A stretch of 55,021 bases of DNA from Motilimonas cestriensis (GTDB lineage Bacteria > Pseudomonadota > Gammaproteobacteria > Enterobacterales > CBDFNC01), in assembly GCF_021295315.1 (NCBI RefSeq), contig NZ_JAIMJA010000028.1:1-55021 (forward strand), read 5' to 3'. How positions within the stretch are numbered: position 1 is the first letter of the stretch; each line of letters begins with the position of its first letter. Of this stretch, positions 28,180 to 38,211 are shown one piece after another. The notes below the pieces were generated by a model. It was not told where the DNA came from and made no database searches. It was given only the letters and a program-made list of their open reading frames with translations. Both the position numbers and the translations under genes were made by a program.

Positions 28180-28653
28180 TTACAGCAATTCCAACATGGT
28201 TTCTGCACTCGATTCGCCAAATGTTTTCTCTGGCTCCACGTTTAGGTGAGTTACCACGCCATCTTTTACAATCATCGCGTAACGTGAAGAGCGGTAACCA
28301 CCAAAGCTGCCGGTTTCTTTACCTAAGCCAATGGCTTTAGTAAAGCTGCCATCGCCATCAGCAAGCATGATCAGTTCATTAGCGTTTTGCATTTCGCCCC
28401 ATGCTTGCATTACAAACGCATCGTTTACCGATAAACAAATAATGCTATCAACGCCTTTGGCTTTAATTTGATCCGCCAATACTACGTAGCCCGGTAAGTG
28501 AGATTCTGAACAAGTAGGGGTGAATGCACCAGGAACAGCAAAAAGCACGACTGTTTTATTGGCAAATAGGTCAGCAGTGGTTGGGTTTTCCATGCCCTCG
28601 TAAGTTAATACAGAGAAAGTTGCTTCAGGTAGTTTATCGCCAACGTTTATCAT
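28180..28653 (-). CDS. peroxiredoxin, Prx5 type
   Basis: 157-residue thiol peroxidase reducing hydrogen and alkyl peroxides. The peroxidatic site PGAFTPTCSESHLPGY gives Cys48; Cys73 in IICLSVNDAF is the other conserved cysteine of the bacterial Prx5/AhpE-like group. Arg in the SSRYAMIVKDG segment completes the active site. There is no glutaredoxin domain fused at the C-terminus, unlike Haemophilus-type Prx5 hybrids. A lone gene on the minus strand, preceded by the glyS terminator region. Confidence 0.92.
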   Translation of the reverse strand: MINVGDKLPEATFSVLTYEGMENPTTADLFANKTVVLFAVPGAFTPTCSESHLPGYVVLADQIKAKGVDSIICLSVNDAFVMQAWGEMQNANELIMLADGDGSFTKAIGLGKETGSFGGYRSSRYAMIVKDGVVTHLNVEPEKTFGESSAETMLELL

Positions 28654-28748
28654 GGTGTGTCCTTATTGTATACAGAGAGAATGCGCGCTATCCGCGTTTT
28701 GAAAATACGTTATCACTATAGCGCTAAATGATGACAAAGCAGATATAA

Positions 28749-28774
28749 AAAACCCGATACGATGATCGGGTTTT
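28749..28774. terminator. terminator after glyS (bidirectional hairpin)
   Basis: Perfect 10-bp stem AAAACCCGAT/ATCGGGTTTT (28749-28758, 28765-28774) with loop ACGATG. It sits 54 bases past the glyS stop on the minus strand. Confidence 0.85.
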
Positions 28775-28827
28775 GACTCATTACTTGGTTAAGACTCGCT
28801 CTGCCTGTGGCAATCAACCGTTAGTTG

Positions 28828-30894
28828 TTAGCCTTGCAGTAATGAGATATCAGCAATTTGTAAGAACAAGCCGCGTAGCTGGGTTAACAGCGCTAAACGG
28901 TTTTGTTTCAATGCTTCATCGTCAGCCATGACCATTACCGAATCGAAGAAGGCATCTACGCTTTCGCGTAAGCCTGCTAACTCAGTCAAAGCAGCTTGGT
29001 AGTCACCTTTGGCAAACAAAGGTGCTAGCGCAACGCTAAGCTCGGCTACTTGGCTAGCCAGTGCTTGTTCAGCGGCTTCTTGTAACAACTCAGTATTTAC
29101 TTTACCGTCAGCGGGCGCGTTATTTTTCGCTAAAATGTTACCAACACGCTTGTTCGCGGCGGCCAGTGCGGCGGCAGCGTCTAGGCTGCGGAAGTGACTG
29201 ACGGCTTTTACACGCTTATCAAAATCGGCAGGCTTAGTTGGGCGGTTCGCAAGTACGGCTTGGATCACGTCAACTTCAACACCGGCTTCTTGATACCAAG
29301 CGCGGAAACGGCCTAAAACAAAATCAACCACTTCAACAGCGACATTTTGATTGCTTAGCTTGTCACCATATAGCTTAGCACTTGCATCTACTAGGTCGTT
29401 AAGATCCAGTGGTAGGTCTTTTTCAACGATAATACGTAATACACCAATCGCTGCGCGACGCAGGGCAAACGGGTCTTTATCACCTTTTGGCGTTTGACCA
29501 ATACCGAAGATACCGACCAGCGAATCAAGCTTATCAGCCAGTGCTACTGCACAAGCAATGAGTGAGTTAGGTAGTTGGTCGCCAGAGAAGCGCGGCATAT
29601 ATTGCTCATTAAGCGCTTGCGCCACTTCGTTGGCTTCGCCATCGTGTTTTGCGTAGTACATGCCCATCACGCCCTGTACGTCAGGGAACTCCATAACCAT
29701 TTCGGTCATTAAGTCGGTTTTTGACAGTAAACCAGCTCGTTGTGCATGTTGGCTGTTGGCACCAATTTTGTCAGCGATAAACTGCGCCAAATCAGCAATA
29801 CGCTCAGATTTCTCTTTTAGCGTACCGAGTTGCTGTTGGAACAACACGGTTGAAAGTGAATCTAAACGGCTTTCAAGGGTCTTTTTCTTATCGGTATGGA
29901 AGAAGAATTCAGCATCTGCTAAGCGTGGACGAACCACTTTCTCATTACCTTCTACCACTTGTTTCGGATCGCGGCTAACGATGTTAGAAACAAAGATAAA
30001 GCGGGGCATCAGCTTGCCGTCTTTATCTAATACTGGGAAGTATTTCTGGTTGTCTTTCATGGTTGAGATCAGCGCTTCAGACGGCACGTCTAAGAACTTC
30101 TCTTCAAATGAACCAACCATGGTCACCGGCCATTCCACCAGCGAGTTAACTTCTTCAAGTAAATCCTCATCGATATCGGCAACGCCATTTTCATGGGCAG
30201 CAACGGCATTAACTTGTTCGCGAATGGCGTCTTTACGACGTTGGTAATCAACGATTACCTTACCTTTCATGTCCAATAGGTTTTCGTATTCATCGGCATG
30301 ATTGATGGTCATTTCACCTTCACCTAAGAAACGGTGACCACGAATAGTACGATCGGATGCCACGCCTAATAGTTCACCTTGAATTAATTCGCTGCCATAC
30401 AGCATGGTTACTGTGTGTACCGGGCGAATAAATTGCGTGGTTTTTGCGCCCCAACGCATTGGTTTAGGGATTGGCAGTTTAGCTAAGGCACTGGCCGCGA
30501 ATGCTGGGACCAGTTCCGACACCGGCTGACCTTTCACTTCTGCTTTGTGTAGTAACCATTCGCCTTTGTCGGTGACTAAACGCTCGGCTTGCTCAACGCT
30601 AATGCCGTTAGAGCGCGCCCATCCTTGTGCTGCTTTGGTTGGGTTGCCATCAGCATCAAATGCGCCACTTACGGCTGGGCCGCGTTTTTCAACAATTTTA
30701 TCTGCTTGCGCTGCTTGTAGCTGGCTAACCACTAAGGCTAAACGGCGTGGTGAGGCTAACCAACGTACCCCTTGGTGCGTTAGTTCTGCATTGCTTAACT
30801 CGGTTTCAAAGTTAGCAGCAAAGGCTTCGGCCAGTTTGCGTAGTGATTTTGGTGGTAACTCTTCGGTACCAATTTCAATTAATAGATTTTCCAT
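28828..30894 (-). CDS. glyS: glycyl-tRNA synthetase beta subunit
   Basis: Beta chain of the tetrameric alpha2beta2 glycyl-tRNA synthetase. The 688-residue protein begins with the family signature [21 protein letters not shown] and includes [23 protein letters not shown] and [14 protein letters not shown]-terminal anticodon-binding region ([19 protein letters not shown]) is present. It follows glyQ with an 8-base gap, so the two are co-transcribed, as is usual. Confidence 0.98.
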   Translation of the reverse strand: MENLLIEIGTEELPPKSLRKLAEAFAANFETELSNAELTHQGVRWLASPRRLALVVSQLQAAQADKIVEKRGPAVSGAFDADGNPTKAAQGWARSNGISVEQAERLVTDKGEWLLHKAEVKGQPVSELVPAFAASALAKLPIPKPMRWGAKTTQFIRPVHTVTMLYGSELIQGELLGVASDRTIRGHRFLGEGEMTINHADEYENLLDMKGKVIVDYQRRKDAIREQVNAVAAHENGVADIDEDLLEEVNSLVEWPVTMVGSFEEKFLDVPSEALISTMKDNQKYFPVLDKDGKLMPRFIFVSNIVSRDPKQVVEGNEKVVRPRLADAEFFFHTDKKKTLESRLDSLSTVLFQQQLGTLKEKSERIADLAQFIADKIGANSQHAQRAGLLSKTDLMTEMVMEFPDVQGVMGMYYAKHDGEANEVAQALNEQYMPRFSGDQLPNSLIACAVALADKLDSLVGIFGIGQTPKGDKDPFALRRAAIGVLRIIVEKDLPLDLNDLVDASAKLYGDKLSNQNVAVEVVDFVLGRFRAWYQEAGVEVDVIQAVLANRPTKPADFDKRVKAVSHFRSLDAAAALAAANKRVGNILAKNNAPADGKVNTELLQEAAEQALASQVAELSVALAPLFAKGDYQAALTELAGLRESVDAFFDSVMVMADDEALKQNRLALLTQLRGLFLQIADISLLQG

Positions 30895-30902
30895 GTTGTC
30901 CT

Positions 30903-31808
30903 CTACGCCTTGTCTTTACAAAGTGGGAAGCCAAGGGCTTCACGCGCTGCGTAATATGCTTCCGCTACCGCTTTTGATAGGGTGCGCACGCGTAAAATGT
31001 AACGCTGACGTTCGGTGACCGAGATCGCGTGGCGGGCATCCAACAGGTTGAAGTAGTGCGAGGCTTTCATCACTTTTTCATAGGCGGGTAAAGGCAGGCC
31101 TTTTTCGATTAATTCGTGACTTTCTTTTTCACACTGGTCGAAGGCAGCAAATAGCGCATCAACATCAGCATGTTCAAAGTTGAAAGTAGATTGTTCAACT
31201 TCGTTTTGATGGAAAATGTCACCGTAGGTTACGCGTCCCATAGGACCATCAGCCCAAACGAGGTCGTAAACGCTGTCTACGCCTTGAACGTACATCGCAA
31301 GACGCTCTAAACCGTAAGTTATTTCACCGGTCACTGGAGAGCATTCAATGCCACCCACTTGTTGGAAGTAAGTAAACTGAGTCACTTCCATACCGTTTAG
31401 CCAGATTTCCCAGCCTAAGCCCCAAGCGCCTAGGGTTGGCGATTCCCAGTTATCTTCAACAAAGCGAATGTCATGGATTGAAGGGTCGATGCCGATCGCT
31501 TCTAATGAGTCTAGGTAAAGCTCTTGAATGTTGTCTGGCGATGGCTTGAGTACTACTTGAAATTGGTAGTAGTGCTGTAGACGGTTTGGGTTCTCACCGT
31601 AACGGCCATCGGTAGGGCGGCGACATGGCTGCACATAAGCGCTGCTCATTGGCTCTGGACCAATTGAACGTAAAAACGTTAACGGGTGGAAAGTACCAGC
31701 ACCCACTTCCATGTCGAGTGGCTGTGCAATTACACAGCCTTGGCGTGCCCAATAATCTTGCAACGCAAGGATCAGGCCTTGAAAGGTCTTGATATCGAAT
31801 TTTTGCAT
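30903..31808 (-). CDS. glyQ: glycyl-tRNA synthetase alpha subunit
   Basis: Catalytic class II aminoacyl-tRNA synthetase chain that charges tRNA-Gly with GlyS. The 301-residue protein starts with [21 protein letters not shown] and contains [38 protein letters not shown] and [13 protein letters not shown], all diagnostic. First gene of the glyQS operon. The upstream 150 bases before tusA show no clear leader structure. Confidence 0.98.
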   Translation of the reverse strand: MQKFDIKTFQGLILALQDYWARQGCVIAQPLDMEVGAGTFHPLTFLRSIGPEPMSSAYVQPCRRPTDGRYGENPNRLQHYYQFQVVLKPSPDNIQELYLDSLEAIGIDPSIHDIRFVEDNWESPTLGAWGLGWEIWLNGMEVTQFTYFQQVGGIECSPVTGEITYGLERLAMYVQGVDSVYDLVWADGPMGRVTYGDIFHQNEVEQSTFNFEHADVDALFAAFDQCEKESHELIEKGLPLPAYEKVMKASHYFNLLDARHAISVTERQRYILRVRTLSKAVAEAYYAAREALGFPLCKDKA

Positions 31809-31958
31809 ATTGGCTTAGCTGCTTTTCTTAAAAAAATACGCGCAAGTATAACTTTTATGACGTCGGGTTTATAGAGCGATTATTGTTCTATCCCCTTGAG
31901 AGCGGTATTTCTTTGTGTGAATCACAGATCGCCAGGTGATCCTTGATTAAAAAGAGAA

Positions 31959-32201
31959 CTATCCCTTTTTGATCAAGTAGCGATACGGTTGATTTTCTGT
32001 TTCACTGGCCACTAATGCGTGATCCATAAAACGACAAAAGCTGGGAATATCGCGGGTAGTGGATGGGTCGTCCGCTATCACCAATAAGGTTTCGCCTGTT
32101 GCGAGTTTACGCACGGTTTTTCTGATCATCATCACAGGCTCGGGACAACGTAGGCCGATGGCGTCTAATTGGTGGTCTGCTTGTTGAAATATATCGCTCA
32201 T
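31959..32201 (-). CDS. tusA: sulfur carrier protein TusA (SirA)
   Basis: 80-residue sulfurtransferase that passes persulfide from IscS to the TusBCD relay for 2-thiouridine of tRNA. The family motif [17 protein letters not shown] (here [11 protein letters not shown], active Cys19) and [17 protein letters not shown] match E. coli TusA closely. I place the start at 32201 ([16 protein letters not shown]), which gives the usual N-terminus; an ATG 10 codons upstream is possible. It lies upstream of glyQ on the same strand but 150 bases away. Confidence 0.95.
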   Translation of the reverse strand: MSDIFQQADHQLDAIGLRCPEPVMMIRKTVRKLATGETLLVIADDPSTTRDIPSFCRFMDHALVASETENQPYRYLIKKG

Positions 32202-32369
32202 TTGACTGCTTTCTATACTATAAAACGGCAACTTATTGCTCAGATAGGCAATAATTACGTTGGCTATTGGTTTTTATTTAGTCTTGTCTGCTTATTTTTG
32301 AAATGCGCAACTTTTGTGCAAAAAAGCCATTAAACTTAAAGGGAAGAGCATATCACTAAGGAGGCCGAT

Positions 32370-32558
32370 ATGTTACAGCAAATGATGCGATTAAACCTGT
32401 ATTCTGGTTTGGGCTTTTTTGCCTTTGCGATGATAGTGTTAAACAACCCTATCGGTAATACCGCCACTTGGTTGACCAGTTTAATTTTAATTGGTATTGG
32501 TTTTTGGATTGAGCTGGGCGACGACTTTCAGGAAGACGAAGACGATCAAGATAACTGA
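32370..32558 (+). CDS. small two-helix membrane protein (62 aa)
   Basis: Short inner-membrane protein with two hydrophobic stretches (LGFFAFAMIVLNN and WLTSLILIGIGFWIEL) and an acidic tail (DDFQEDEDDQDN). A near-perfect ribosome binding site AAGGAGG lies 8 bases before the ATG, which supports a real gene. I know no function. It is divergent from tusA and convergent with the sugar-binding protein gene. Confidence 0.7.
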   Translation: MLQQMMRLNLYSGLGFFAFAMIVLNNPIGNTATWLTSLILIGIGFWIELGDDFQEDEDDQDN

Positions 32559-32582
32559 TTTGATGTCTTCACTTTTGCTCCA

Positions 32583-33809
32583 CTATTGAGTGGCGATTAT
32601 TGCCACCATCAGCTGCTGTGCCGCTTTTTCAGGGGTAATTTTAGGGTTGTTGAAAAAATGACTGACCACATCCACAATGGCATTTTGTGTTAACCCTGTA
32701 TTGGCCATGCCTTGAGCTAACGAAGGCAATAAAGTTAGCTGGCTAAAGTCTTTTATATCTTGTTGTGAGCAAGTATCAAACAGCGCTGGGTTGATGTCTT
32801 GTCGTGCCGGAATTGATCCTTTGATCTGATTAAACTTAATCTGTAATGCTTTGTCTGAAATACTCTTTGCGAGGGCGGTTTGTGCTTGTTGGTTAGCCGG
32901 TTGTTGGTGCTTTTTGAAAAACACAAAAGTATCGATATTGTAAGCAAAAGTCGCTGCTGTGCCGGGCGCAGGCACGCAGTAATAATCTTCATTGGGTCGC
33001 TGCTGTTGTAAGCTTAACTCTCCCTTTACCCAGTTACCCATCACTTGCATAGCAGCTTTCTTTTCTACCAATAGTTGGGTGTTTTGGTCCCAGTTTCGGT
33101 CGATGGCTTTATCATCAACTAGGCCTCTCAAGGCGCGGAATTGTTCAAACACGGCGATTAATTTGGCCGACTGAAAACTCGTTGAGTCATGCTGAACAAA
33201 AATAGCACGATACAAATCAGGGCCTAACACTGAGATAGCGACGGATTCAAACAATAAAGTGTCTTGCCAAGGCTGTAAGCCATGGGCAAAGCCAATATAG
33301 CCCGCAGCTTCTATGGTTTGTGCGGTGTTAATAAACTCGGCCCAAGTGGTTGGTGGCGTTAATTTGAGCTCGTCAAAAATAGCCTTATTCAGCCACAGCA
33401 TATTAACTCGGTGAATGTTAAATGGCACTGCGACAAAACTATCTTGGTAGCGCAAATAGTTTAATACCGTTGGCGAGTATATAGTCGACCAGTGTTGCGC
33501 TTTTGCTAAGTCATCTAGGGGTAATAAAAAGCGCAACGAGGCCCACTCTTGTATTTCGGGCCCTTTAATTTGTGCGCTGGCGGGAGGGTTGCCAGATACC
33601 GCCCGTGTGCGCAACACGGTCATGGCACTGTCGCCACCGCCACCGGTAACAGCAAAATCTCGCCACTGATGGCCTTGATCAGTTAATGATTGCTTAATTA
33701 AATTTAGGGCTTTAGTTTCACTGTCGGACGTCCACCAATGCAATACCTCGACATTGCCGGCATAGCTCAACGGGCAGAGTAATCCTAATAATAAGCACAG
33801 GCGTTTCAT
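32583..33809 (-). CDS. sugar ABC transporter substrate-binding protein, GtsA-like
   Basis: Exported solute-binding protein of 408 residues. The signal peptide MKRLCLLLGLLCPLSYA is followed by VEVLHWWTSDSE and the glycine-rich AVTGGGGDSAMTVL, SGNPPASAQIKGPEIQEW. These segments closely resemble the glucose/mannose-binding GtsA-type proteins of Pseudomonas. Its ATG overlaps the TAA of the histidine kinase gene by one base (TAATG), so it belongs to the same operon. No permease or ATPase gene is nearby; it may serve an unlinked transporter or present sugar to the kinase. The ligand is inferred from homology. Confidence 0.85.
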   Translation of the reverse strand: MKRLCLLLGLLCPLSYAGNVEVLHWWTSDSETKALNLIKQSLTDQGHQWRDFAVTGGGGDSAMTVLRTRAVSGNPPASAQIKGPEIQEWASLRFLLPLDDLAKAQHWSTIYSPTVLNYLRYQDSFVAVPFNIHRVNMLWLNKAIFDELKLTPPTTWAEFINTAQTIEAAGYIGFAHGLQPWQDTLLFESVAISVLGPDLYRAIFVQHDSTSFQSAKLIAVFEQFRALRGLVDDKAIDRNWDQNTQLLVEKKAAMQVMGNWVKGELSLQQQRPNEDYYCVPAPGTAATFAYNIDTFVFFKKHQQPANQQAQTALAKSISDKALQIKFNQIKGSIPARQDINPALFDTCSQQDIKDFSQLTLLPSLAQGMANTGLTQNAIVDVVSHFFNNPKITPEKAAQQLMVAIIATQ

Positions 33810-35287
33810 TATAACTCCGAGTAATGGCTGCGAGGCAGGCGTAACTTTATCAGTAAACCGCCATCACTGGCATTGGTTAGCTCGATATCACCGCAATGCG
33901 CATGCACGATATTGCGCACTATACCTAAGCCTAAGCCATAGCCTGGTTCTTCGCTGTGTAAGCGCACATAAGGGCTAAAGATACGATCAAGCTCTTGCTC
34001 GGGAATCCCCGGACCTTGGTCTTGAATGGTGATATGTAAATTATCACCTATGTCCATCAGGGTGATCACCGCTTTATTGCCATACTTGATGGCATTGTCG
34101 ACCAGATTGGTCAGGCAACGTTTTAAGCCCAGCGGTTTACCTCGGTAGGGCGCCACATAATGGCCGATGATGCGCGTTTGCTCAGGGTAAATTTCACATA
34201 CTTGGTGGACCAGTTTTAAGATATCGATCTCGGTTATATTTTCATGAATATCAGTATCTTTTACCGTTTGCAGCGCCCCTTTTACCATCAACTCAAGCTC
34301 ATCTAAATCGGTATTAAACTTCTCGATTTTGGCTTCATCGTCGAGTAATTCAGCACGCAGGCGCAACCGGGTAATTGGCGTTTTTAAGTCATGGGAAATG
34401 GCACTGAATAACGATTCTCGATCAGCAATATAGCGCTGCAGTTTTTGCTGCATGTTATTAAACGCGCGGGTGGCGGTTAGCAACTCTAATGCACCTTCTT
34501 CTTTTAGTGGAGCTTGATGTAGGTCGATACTCATGTCAGAGGCGGCGCGGGCCAATCGAGCCAGAGGCCGTGTTTGCCACTGAAATAATGAAAATGTAAA
34601 CAACAGCAAAAAGATGGTGGTTAAGATGATGGTAGTAAGCTGTGGGCTGGGAATCAGGTCTTTTTGCTCGACGATATAAGGGGGTGGCATCAGCGCGGCA
34701 AGATACAACCATTCGTTACTGGATAGCTCTATTTGCAGTACCAAAATCGGCAAGTTGAGTTTACTGGTGAGCAGTGAATAACTGGCCCAAGACGGCGGCA
34801 AGTCGGTTAACAGAGTGTCGTTATTGAGTACTTTGAGTTCATTCGGGCGCGAAAACTCGATTTTTATCGGGTAACTTGGCCCTAATTTGTGTCGTAATAT
34901 CTCATCCATCTTATTTATAACTAAGGTTTTTTGTGGTGAGTCAGCGATCGGATTGATGATGATCTCTTCGCTATTTAACGACACAAAAAATCGCGAGCCG
35001 CCCATGTTACGCAGTTGGTCTAGCACGATATGACGAAATTCGAGGGGTAACTTTTTAAAGAAACTGGCCGTGCTAGCGGCGCTATTGGCCAATTGCTCGG
35101 CGTTGCTTTGCAGGGCGGTATTTTCTTGCGTGGTGAATAAATTAACCCAAATAAAACTGCTAATACCTTGGGCTAACGCCACCGAAAAAATGATAATGAT
35201 CACCATCCGGTTGAGCAATGACTTAGGCCAAAGGCTAAGCCATAAATTGCGCCAAAGCTGGGCAACTTTATCGGGGCTAACCTTCAT
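33809..35287 (-). CDS. sensor histidine kinase (GtrS/EnvZ type)
   Basis: 492-residue membrane kinase. Membrane helices span about 29-50 and 217-236 around a periplasmic sensor domain of about 165 residues. HAMP follows, then the H-box SAISHDLKTPITRLRLR with His299, N-box NLVDNAIKYG, and G-boxes DQGPGIP and GYGLGLGIV. The start overlaps the response-regulator stop by 11 bases and the stop overlaps the sugar-binding gene by 1 base: a tightly coupled operon. Together with a GtsA-like binding protein this resembles the GtrS-GltR system for glucose/2-ketogluconate control in Pseudomonas; the signal here is not known. Confidence 0.9.
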   Translation of the reverse strand: MKVSPDKVAQLWRNLWLSLWPKSLLNRMVIIIIFSVALAQGISSFIWVNLFTTQENTALQSNAEQLANSAASTASFFKKLPLEFRHIVLDQLRNMGGSRFFVSLNSEEIIINPIADSPQKTLVINKMDEILRHKLGPSYPIKIEFSRPNELKVLNNDTLLTDLPPSWASYSLLTSKLNLPILVLQIELSSNEWLYLAALMPPPYIVEQKDLIPSPQLTTIILTTIFLLLFTFSLFQWQTRPLARLARAASDMSIDLHQAPLKEEGALELLTATRAFNNMQQKLQRYIADRESLFSAISHDLKTPITRLRLRAELLDDEAKIEKFNTDLDELELMVKGALQTVKDTDIHENITEIDILKLVHQVCEIYPEQTRIIGHYVAPYRGKPLGLKRCLTNLVDNAIKYGNKAVITLMDIGDNLHITIQDQGPGIPEQELDRIFSPYVRLHSEEPGYGLGLGIVRNIVHAHCGDIELTNASDGGLLIKLRLPRSHYSEL

Positions 35288-35987
35288 GTTTCACTTCAGC
35301 GATGAGCACATAGCCTGCGCCGCGGATGGTTTTTATTAGTTTTGGACTCTTGCCGTTGTCACCTAAGCGTTGTCGTAATCGACTGAGTTGCACATCAATG
35401 CCGCGCTCCATGGGCAATGCCTCGCGGCCGCGAGTGGCATCTGAGATGGTATCGCGGTCGAGTATCTGATTAGGGTGTTGTAAAAACAGCATCAGTAGGT
35501 TGTAGTCTGCACCCGATAGCTCCAACTCTTCGTTATCTTGGCTTGTTAAGCTGCGCTTTAACGTATCAAGGCGCCAATTAGCAAAATGAATGTAGCGAGA
35601 GCCACTGCTGGCACTAAACTGTGCGCGTCGCAGCAGGGCTTTAATGCGGGCCAGTAACTCGCGGGGGCTGAAAGGCTTCGCGATATAATCATCGGCACCA
35701 ATTTCTAACCCGATCACCCGATCGGTTTCGTCTGAGCTGGCGGTGAGCATGATGATTGGCACGTTAGAATCACGACGAATCTTTTGGCATAGAGTGAAGC
35801 CATCGTCACCGGGCATCATAATGTCGAGAATAATAAGATCAGGCACGATCTCATTCAGGCACTGAAACATTTCGATGCCTTCGGCGGCAGTGGTTACGGC
35901 AAACCCTGCTTTCGCGAGGTATTCCTGCAGCAATTCTCGAATTTCAGTGTCGTCATCAACAATTAATATTTGTTTGGCGCTGTTCAT
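35277..35987 (-). CDS. OmpR-family response regulator (GltR-like)
   Basis: 236-residue regulator: receiver domain with acidic pocket DDD (residues 11-13), phospho-acceptor Asp55 in LIILDIMMPG, and the KPFSPREL lysine loop. A C-terminal winged-helix (ELSGADYNLLMLFLQHP, DVQLSRLRQRLGDNG, IKTIRGAGYVL) follows. I chose the ATG at 35987, which gives MNSAKQILIVDDD; an in-frame TTG at 36059 would add an atypical 24-residue tail. It is the first gene of the regulator-kinase-binding protein operon. Confidence 0.92.
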   Translation of the reverse strand: MNSAKQILIVDDDTEIRELLQEYLAKAGFAVTTAAEGIEMFQCLNEIVPDLIILDIMMPGDDGFTLCQKIRRDSNVPIIMLTASSDETDRVIGLEIGADDYIAKPFSPRELLARIKALLRRAQFSASSGSRYIHFANWRLDTLKRSLTSQDNEELELSGADYNLLMLFLQHPNQILDRDTISDATRGREALPMERGIDVQLSRLRQRLGDNGKSPKLIKTIRGAGYVLIAEVKHEG

Positions 35988-36178
35988 ATTATCGCTAGTC
36001 GTTATAGGGTAAAGAGGCTTAGATTTGTTAATTGAAGCCTTGCTAGGGATAAAAAGCAATAACCAGAGTGTGTTAGTGTGGCGTGGCTCGGCTAGGTTGG
36101 TTTTATATGATGTTAATTTGAGTTACTGAGTACTCATTATTAACAAACAGCAACCTAGCCAATAGTAGCTTGAGTAAT

Positions 36179-36832
36179 TTAGTACAAAAAGCGTCCGATA
36201 GGATTAAGCAGCTTGCTCACGCCAGAAGTAAAATGCAGCGGTGCGTTGGACACGGTATAACACAAACAGCCTTCAGCCGTATAAGGACTGTGTTGATGCT
36301 CACCATTTAAGATAATAAAGTCACCTTTTTCATAGCGACCTGACTCATCTTCAAAGTAGCCATCCAATAGTAGAGTTAACTCATATCCCTTATGGGTATG
36401 GTGTGGAATCGCGCTGTCTTCGCCTATTTGCAGCAAGCTAGCATGAACTTCACCTTCTTCCAGGGGAAGCCGGGCACGCTGAATATTACCTAAACCGCTC
36501 CATTTGCTATCAGCAAAACGGCTTAGTGCGCGGGGTAAAGTGTAAGTTTTCTCTTCCACTTCAATTTCAGAAGCAACATTTTTCGGCTCTGGCTGGGGTA
36601 TTACCGGCTCTGCGGTAATATTGGCCATCATGGCTGAAAAATCATCGTTGCTTGATAATTCAAGCTCTTCATTGAATTCTTCGTCCGCTAAAGCTTGAGT
36701 CATTTTTGCTGCAATGGCCTTACAGTGAGGGCACAGCTCTAAGTGAATACTCACTGCAATTGAAAGAGAAGCGGGTAGTTCACCTGCGGTGAACGCTTGA
36801 ATCATGGTTGATTCTGGATGATGTTTAATCAT
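36179..36832 (-). CDS. chrR: zinc-binding anti-sigma factor, ChrR family
   Basis: 217-residue cytosolic anti-sigma factor. The N-terminal ZAS domain has the zinc ligands H30-x3-C34-x2-C37 (HLELCPHC) plus an upstream histidine near residue 5. The C-terminal half is a cupin domain (IPHHTHKGYELTLLLDGYFED, EKGDFIILNGEHQHS) that in ChrR proteins also binds metal and senses singlet oxygen or organic hydroperoxide. Its ATG overlaps the sigma factor stop region by 8 bases. By homology to Rhodobacter ChrR it releases RpoE under photo-oxidative stress. Confidence 0.93.
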   Translation of the reverse strand: MIKHHPESTMIQAFTAGELPASLSIAVSIHLELCPHCKAIAAKMTQALADEEFNEELELSSNDDFSAMMANITAEPVIPQPEPKNVASEIEVEEKTYTLPRALSRFADSKWSGLGNIQRARLPLEEGEVHASLLQIGEDSAIPHHTHKGYELTLLLDGYFEDESGRYEKGDFIILNGEHQHSPYTAEGCLCYTVSNAPLHFTSGVSKLLNPIGRFLY

Positions 36833-37439
36833 TGTGCTGCTCCATTTGTTCTTTCAACTTTTCTAACCCTAAGCGTAGCCGGGACTTGATAGTGCCTAAT
36901 GGCACCTTTAAGTGTTCGGCTAGTTCTTGGTGGGTCATTTCTTTTAAATAGATTGCCTCGACCACTTCTTTTTGCTTTGGCGGCAAGGTTTCTAAGCCTT
37001 GAATTAGCTGAGCCCGCATTAAGTGGTCATCATCATGATCCGACTCCGGCTCTGCCTCTTCGTACAAGGGCCAAAGGTCATCACTTAAATTATCTTCTTT
37101 GTTATGCTGAATTTTCCGCAACATATCAAAACTGTAATTACGCATGATAGTGAATATCCAAGTGGATGCTTTGCCTTTTTCAGGGCTGTAGAGCTGGGCT
37201 TTACGCCAAACTAAGCTCATGGTTTCTTGGACTAAATCCATTGCCAACGCTTCTTGTCGAAACTGTTTTAAGCCAAATGCTTTGATCTTGGGCGCAAAGA
37301 AAGCGAACAACTTGGCAAATGCTGCCTTATCTTGATCACTTGCAACGGCAAGCAGGTATTGATTCAGCTCAGGCTGAATATCGAGATTTGGGTCTGGCTT
37401 TTTAATGTTGGCATCCGCTAACTGACTAGTTTGATACAT
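36825..37439 (-). CDS. rpoE: ECF sigma factor RpoE of the RpoE-ChrR (ECF11) type
   Basis: 204-residue group IV sigma factor. Region 2 (ALAMDLVQETMSLVWRKA, TWIFTIMRNYSFDMLR) and region 4 (LPPKQKEVVEAIYLKE, VPLGTIKSRLRLGLEKLKE) are complete. Adjacency and overlap with chrR identify it as the ChrR-controlled ECF11 group rather than the E. coli envelope sigma-E. It is preceded, 81 bases before the start, by a promoter that matches the ECF11 consensus, indicating autoregulation. Confidence 0.93.
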   Translation of the reverse strand: MYQTSQLADANIKKPDPNLDIQPELNQYLLAVASDQDKAAFAKLFAFFAPKIKAFGLKQFRQEALAMDLVQETMSLVWRKAQLYSPEKGKASTWIFTIMRNYSFDMLRKIQHNKEDNLSDDLWPLYEEAEPESDHDDDHLMRAQLIQGLETLPPKQKEVVEAIYLKEMTHQELAEHLKVPLGTIKSRLRLGLEKLKEQMEQHND

Positions 37440-37519
37440 GATTTTATGCTCTTAGCTGATGATGTAAAGCTTCAACTGTGCAAACTGCTTAATACAACCT
37501 GCACCCACTGAAAAGCCAA

Positions 37520-37545
37520 TACGCCATCGCTAATGGCTTGGATCA
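37520..37545 (-). promoter_or_regulatory. RpoE(ECF11)-type promoter of rpoE-chrR
   Basis: On the minus strand TGATCC (37545-37540), 16-base spacer, CGTA (37523-37520). It lies about 81 bases before the sigma factor start and just overlaps the end of the LON-domain gene. The pattern TGATCC...CGTA is the one described for ChrR-partnered RpoE proteins. Confidence 0.7.
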
Positions 37546-38105
37546 TTTTGTTGCAGTAAAACATCATCAATTAGTTGCAATAAGCCTTCAAACTTCAGTT
37601 GCATAAACAGGCTTTGTTTTTTTTGTGCCGGCATCGGCAGTAGCTCTAACCAGCGTTGACAAACCCAAGTTAAGTCTTGCAGTGGTTGCTTTAAATCCTG
37701 CTGTTGGTAGAGAGCATGATCGCGCAATAATCTCGCGAGACTATCGGCAACAAACTGATGCTCCTTACTTACTTTTCTGGGCTGCCAGTTTTCCAGTAGT
37801 GTGACTTCGCCTTGGCGTAGCCCGTCTTTGTCAGTGCTAAGGTTATCAATGCAAAAGCGATCTTTTCCTTCAATGGAAATACTTAGGGTACCGTCGTCGA
37901 AGCTATCGAAATCGAATATTTCAACCCGGGTGCCAGCTTGCATCAACTGCTGTTGCGCCGCATCCGCAAAACTGCATAAGCCAAATCCGGTTTGGTTTTT
38001 TAACGATTCAGACACCATACGCTGGTAGCGCGGTTCAAAAATCCGTAACTGGGTTTTCCCGCCAGGTAAAAGAAAGACTGGCAGTGGAAATAAGGCTAAT
38101 TTCAT
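37530..38105 (-). CDS. LON substrate-binding (N-terminal) domain protein
   Basis: 191-residue protein made only of the Lon N-terminal/PUA-like domain: LALFPLPVFLLPGGKTQLRIFEPRYQRMV at the start (the LPG-x-RIFEPRY core is diagnostic) and TRVEIFDFDSFDDGTLSIS-ISIEGKDRF in the middle. It lacks the AAA+ and protease domains. Such stand-alone proteins may bind substrates or act as adaptors; the function is not established. It is upstream of rpoE-chrR on the same strand and carries its own ECF11-like promoter, suggesting membership in the RpoE regulon. Confidence 0.87.
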   Translation of the reverse strand: MKLALFPLPVFLLPGGKTQLRIFEPRYQRMVSESLKNQTGFGLCSFADAAQQQLMQAGTRVEIFDFDSFDDGTLSISIEGKDRFCIDNLSTDKDGLRQGEVTLLENWQPRKVSKEHQFVADSLARLLRDHALYQQQDLKQPLQDLTWVCQRWLELLPMPAQKKQSLFMQLKFEGLLQLIDDVLLQQNDPSH

Positions 38106-38137
38106 CTTGTGGTTCCTATTGCGTATTCGTCGATTAT

Positions 38138-38163
38138 TACGTAACGACTCAGCAATGTGATCA
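38138..38163 (-). promoter_or_regulatory. RpoE-type promoter of the LON-domain gene
   Basis: Minus strand TGATCA (38163-38158), 16-base spacer, CGTA (38141-38138), 33 bases before the gene start. It has the same spacing and -10 as the rpoE-chrR promoter, with one change in the -35. Confidence 0.6.
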
Positions 38164-38211
38164 GCCTCTCGGGTTGAAAGTTTTATGTCAATCTCATGCT
38201 TATTCTTAACC

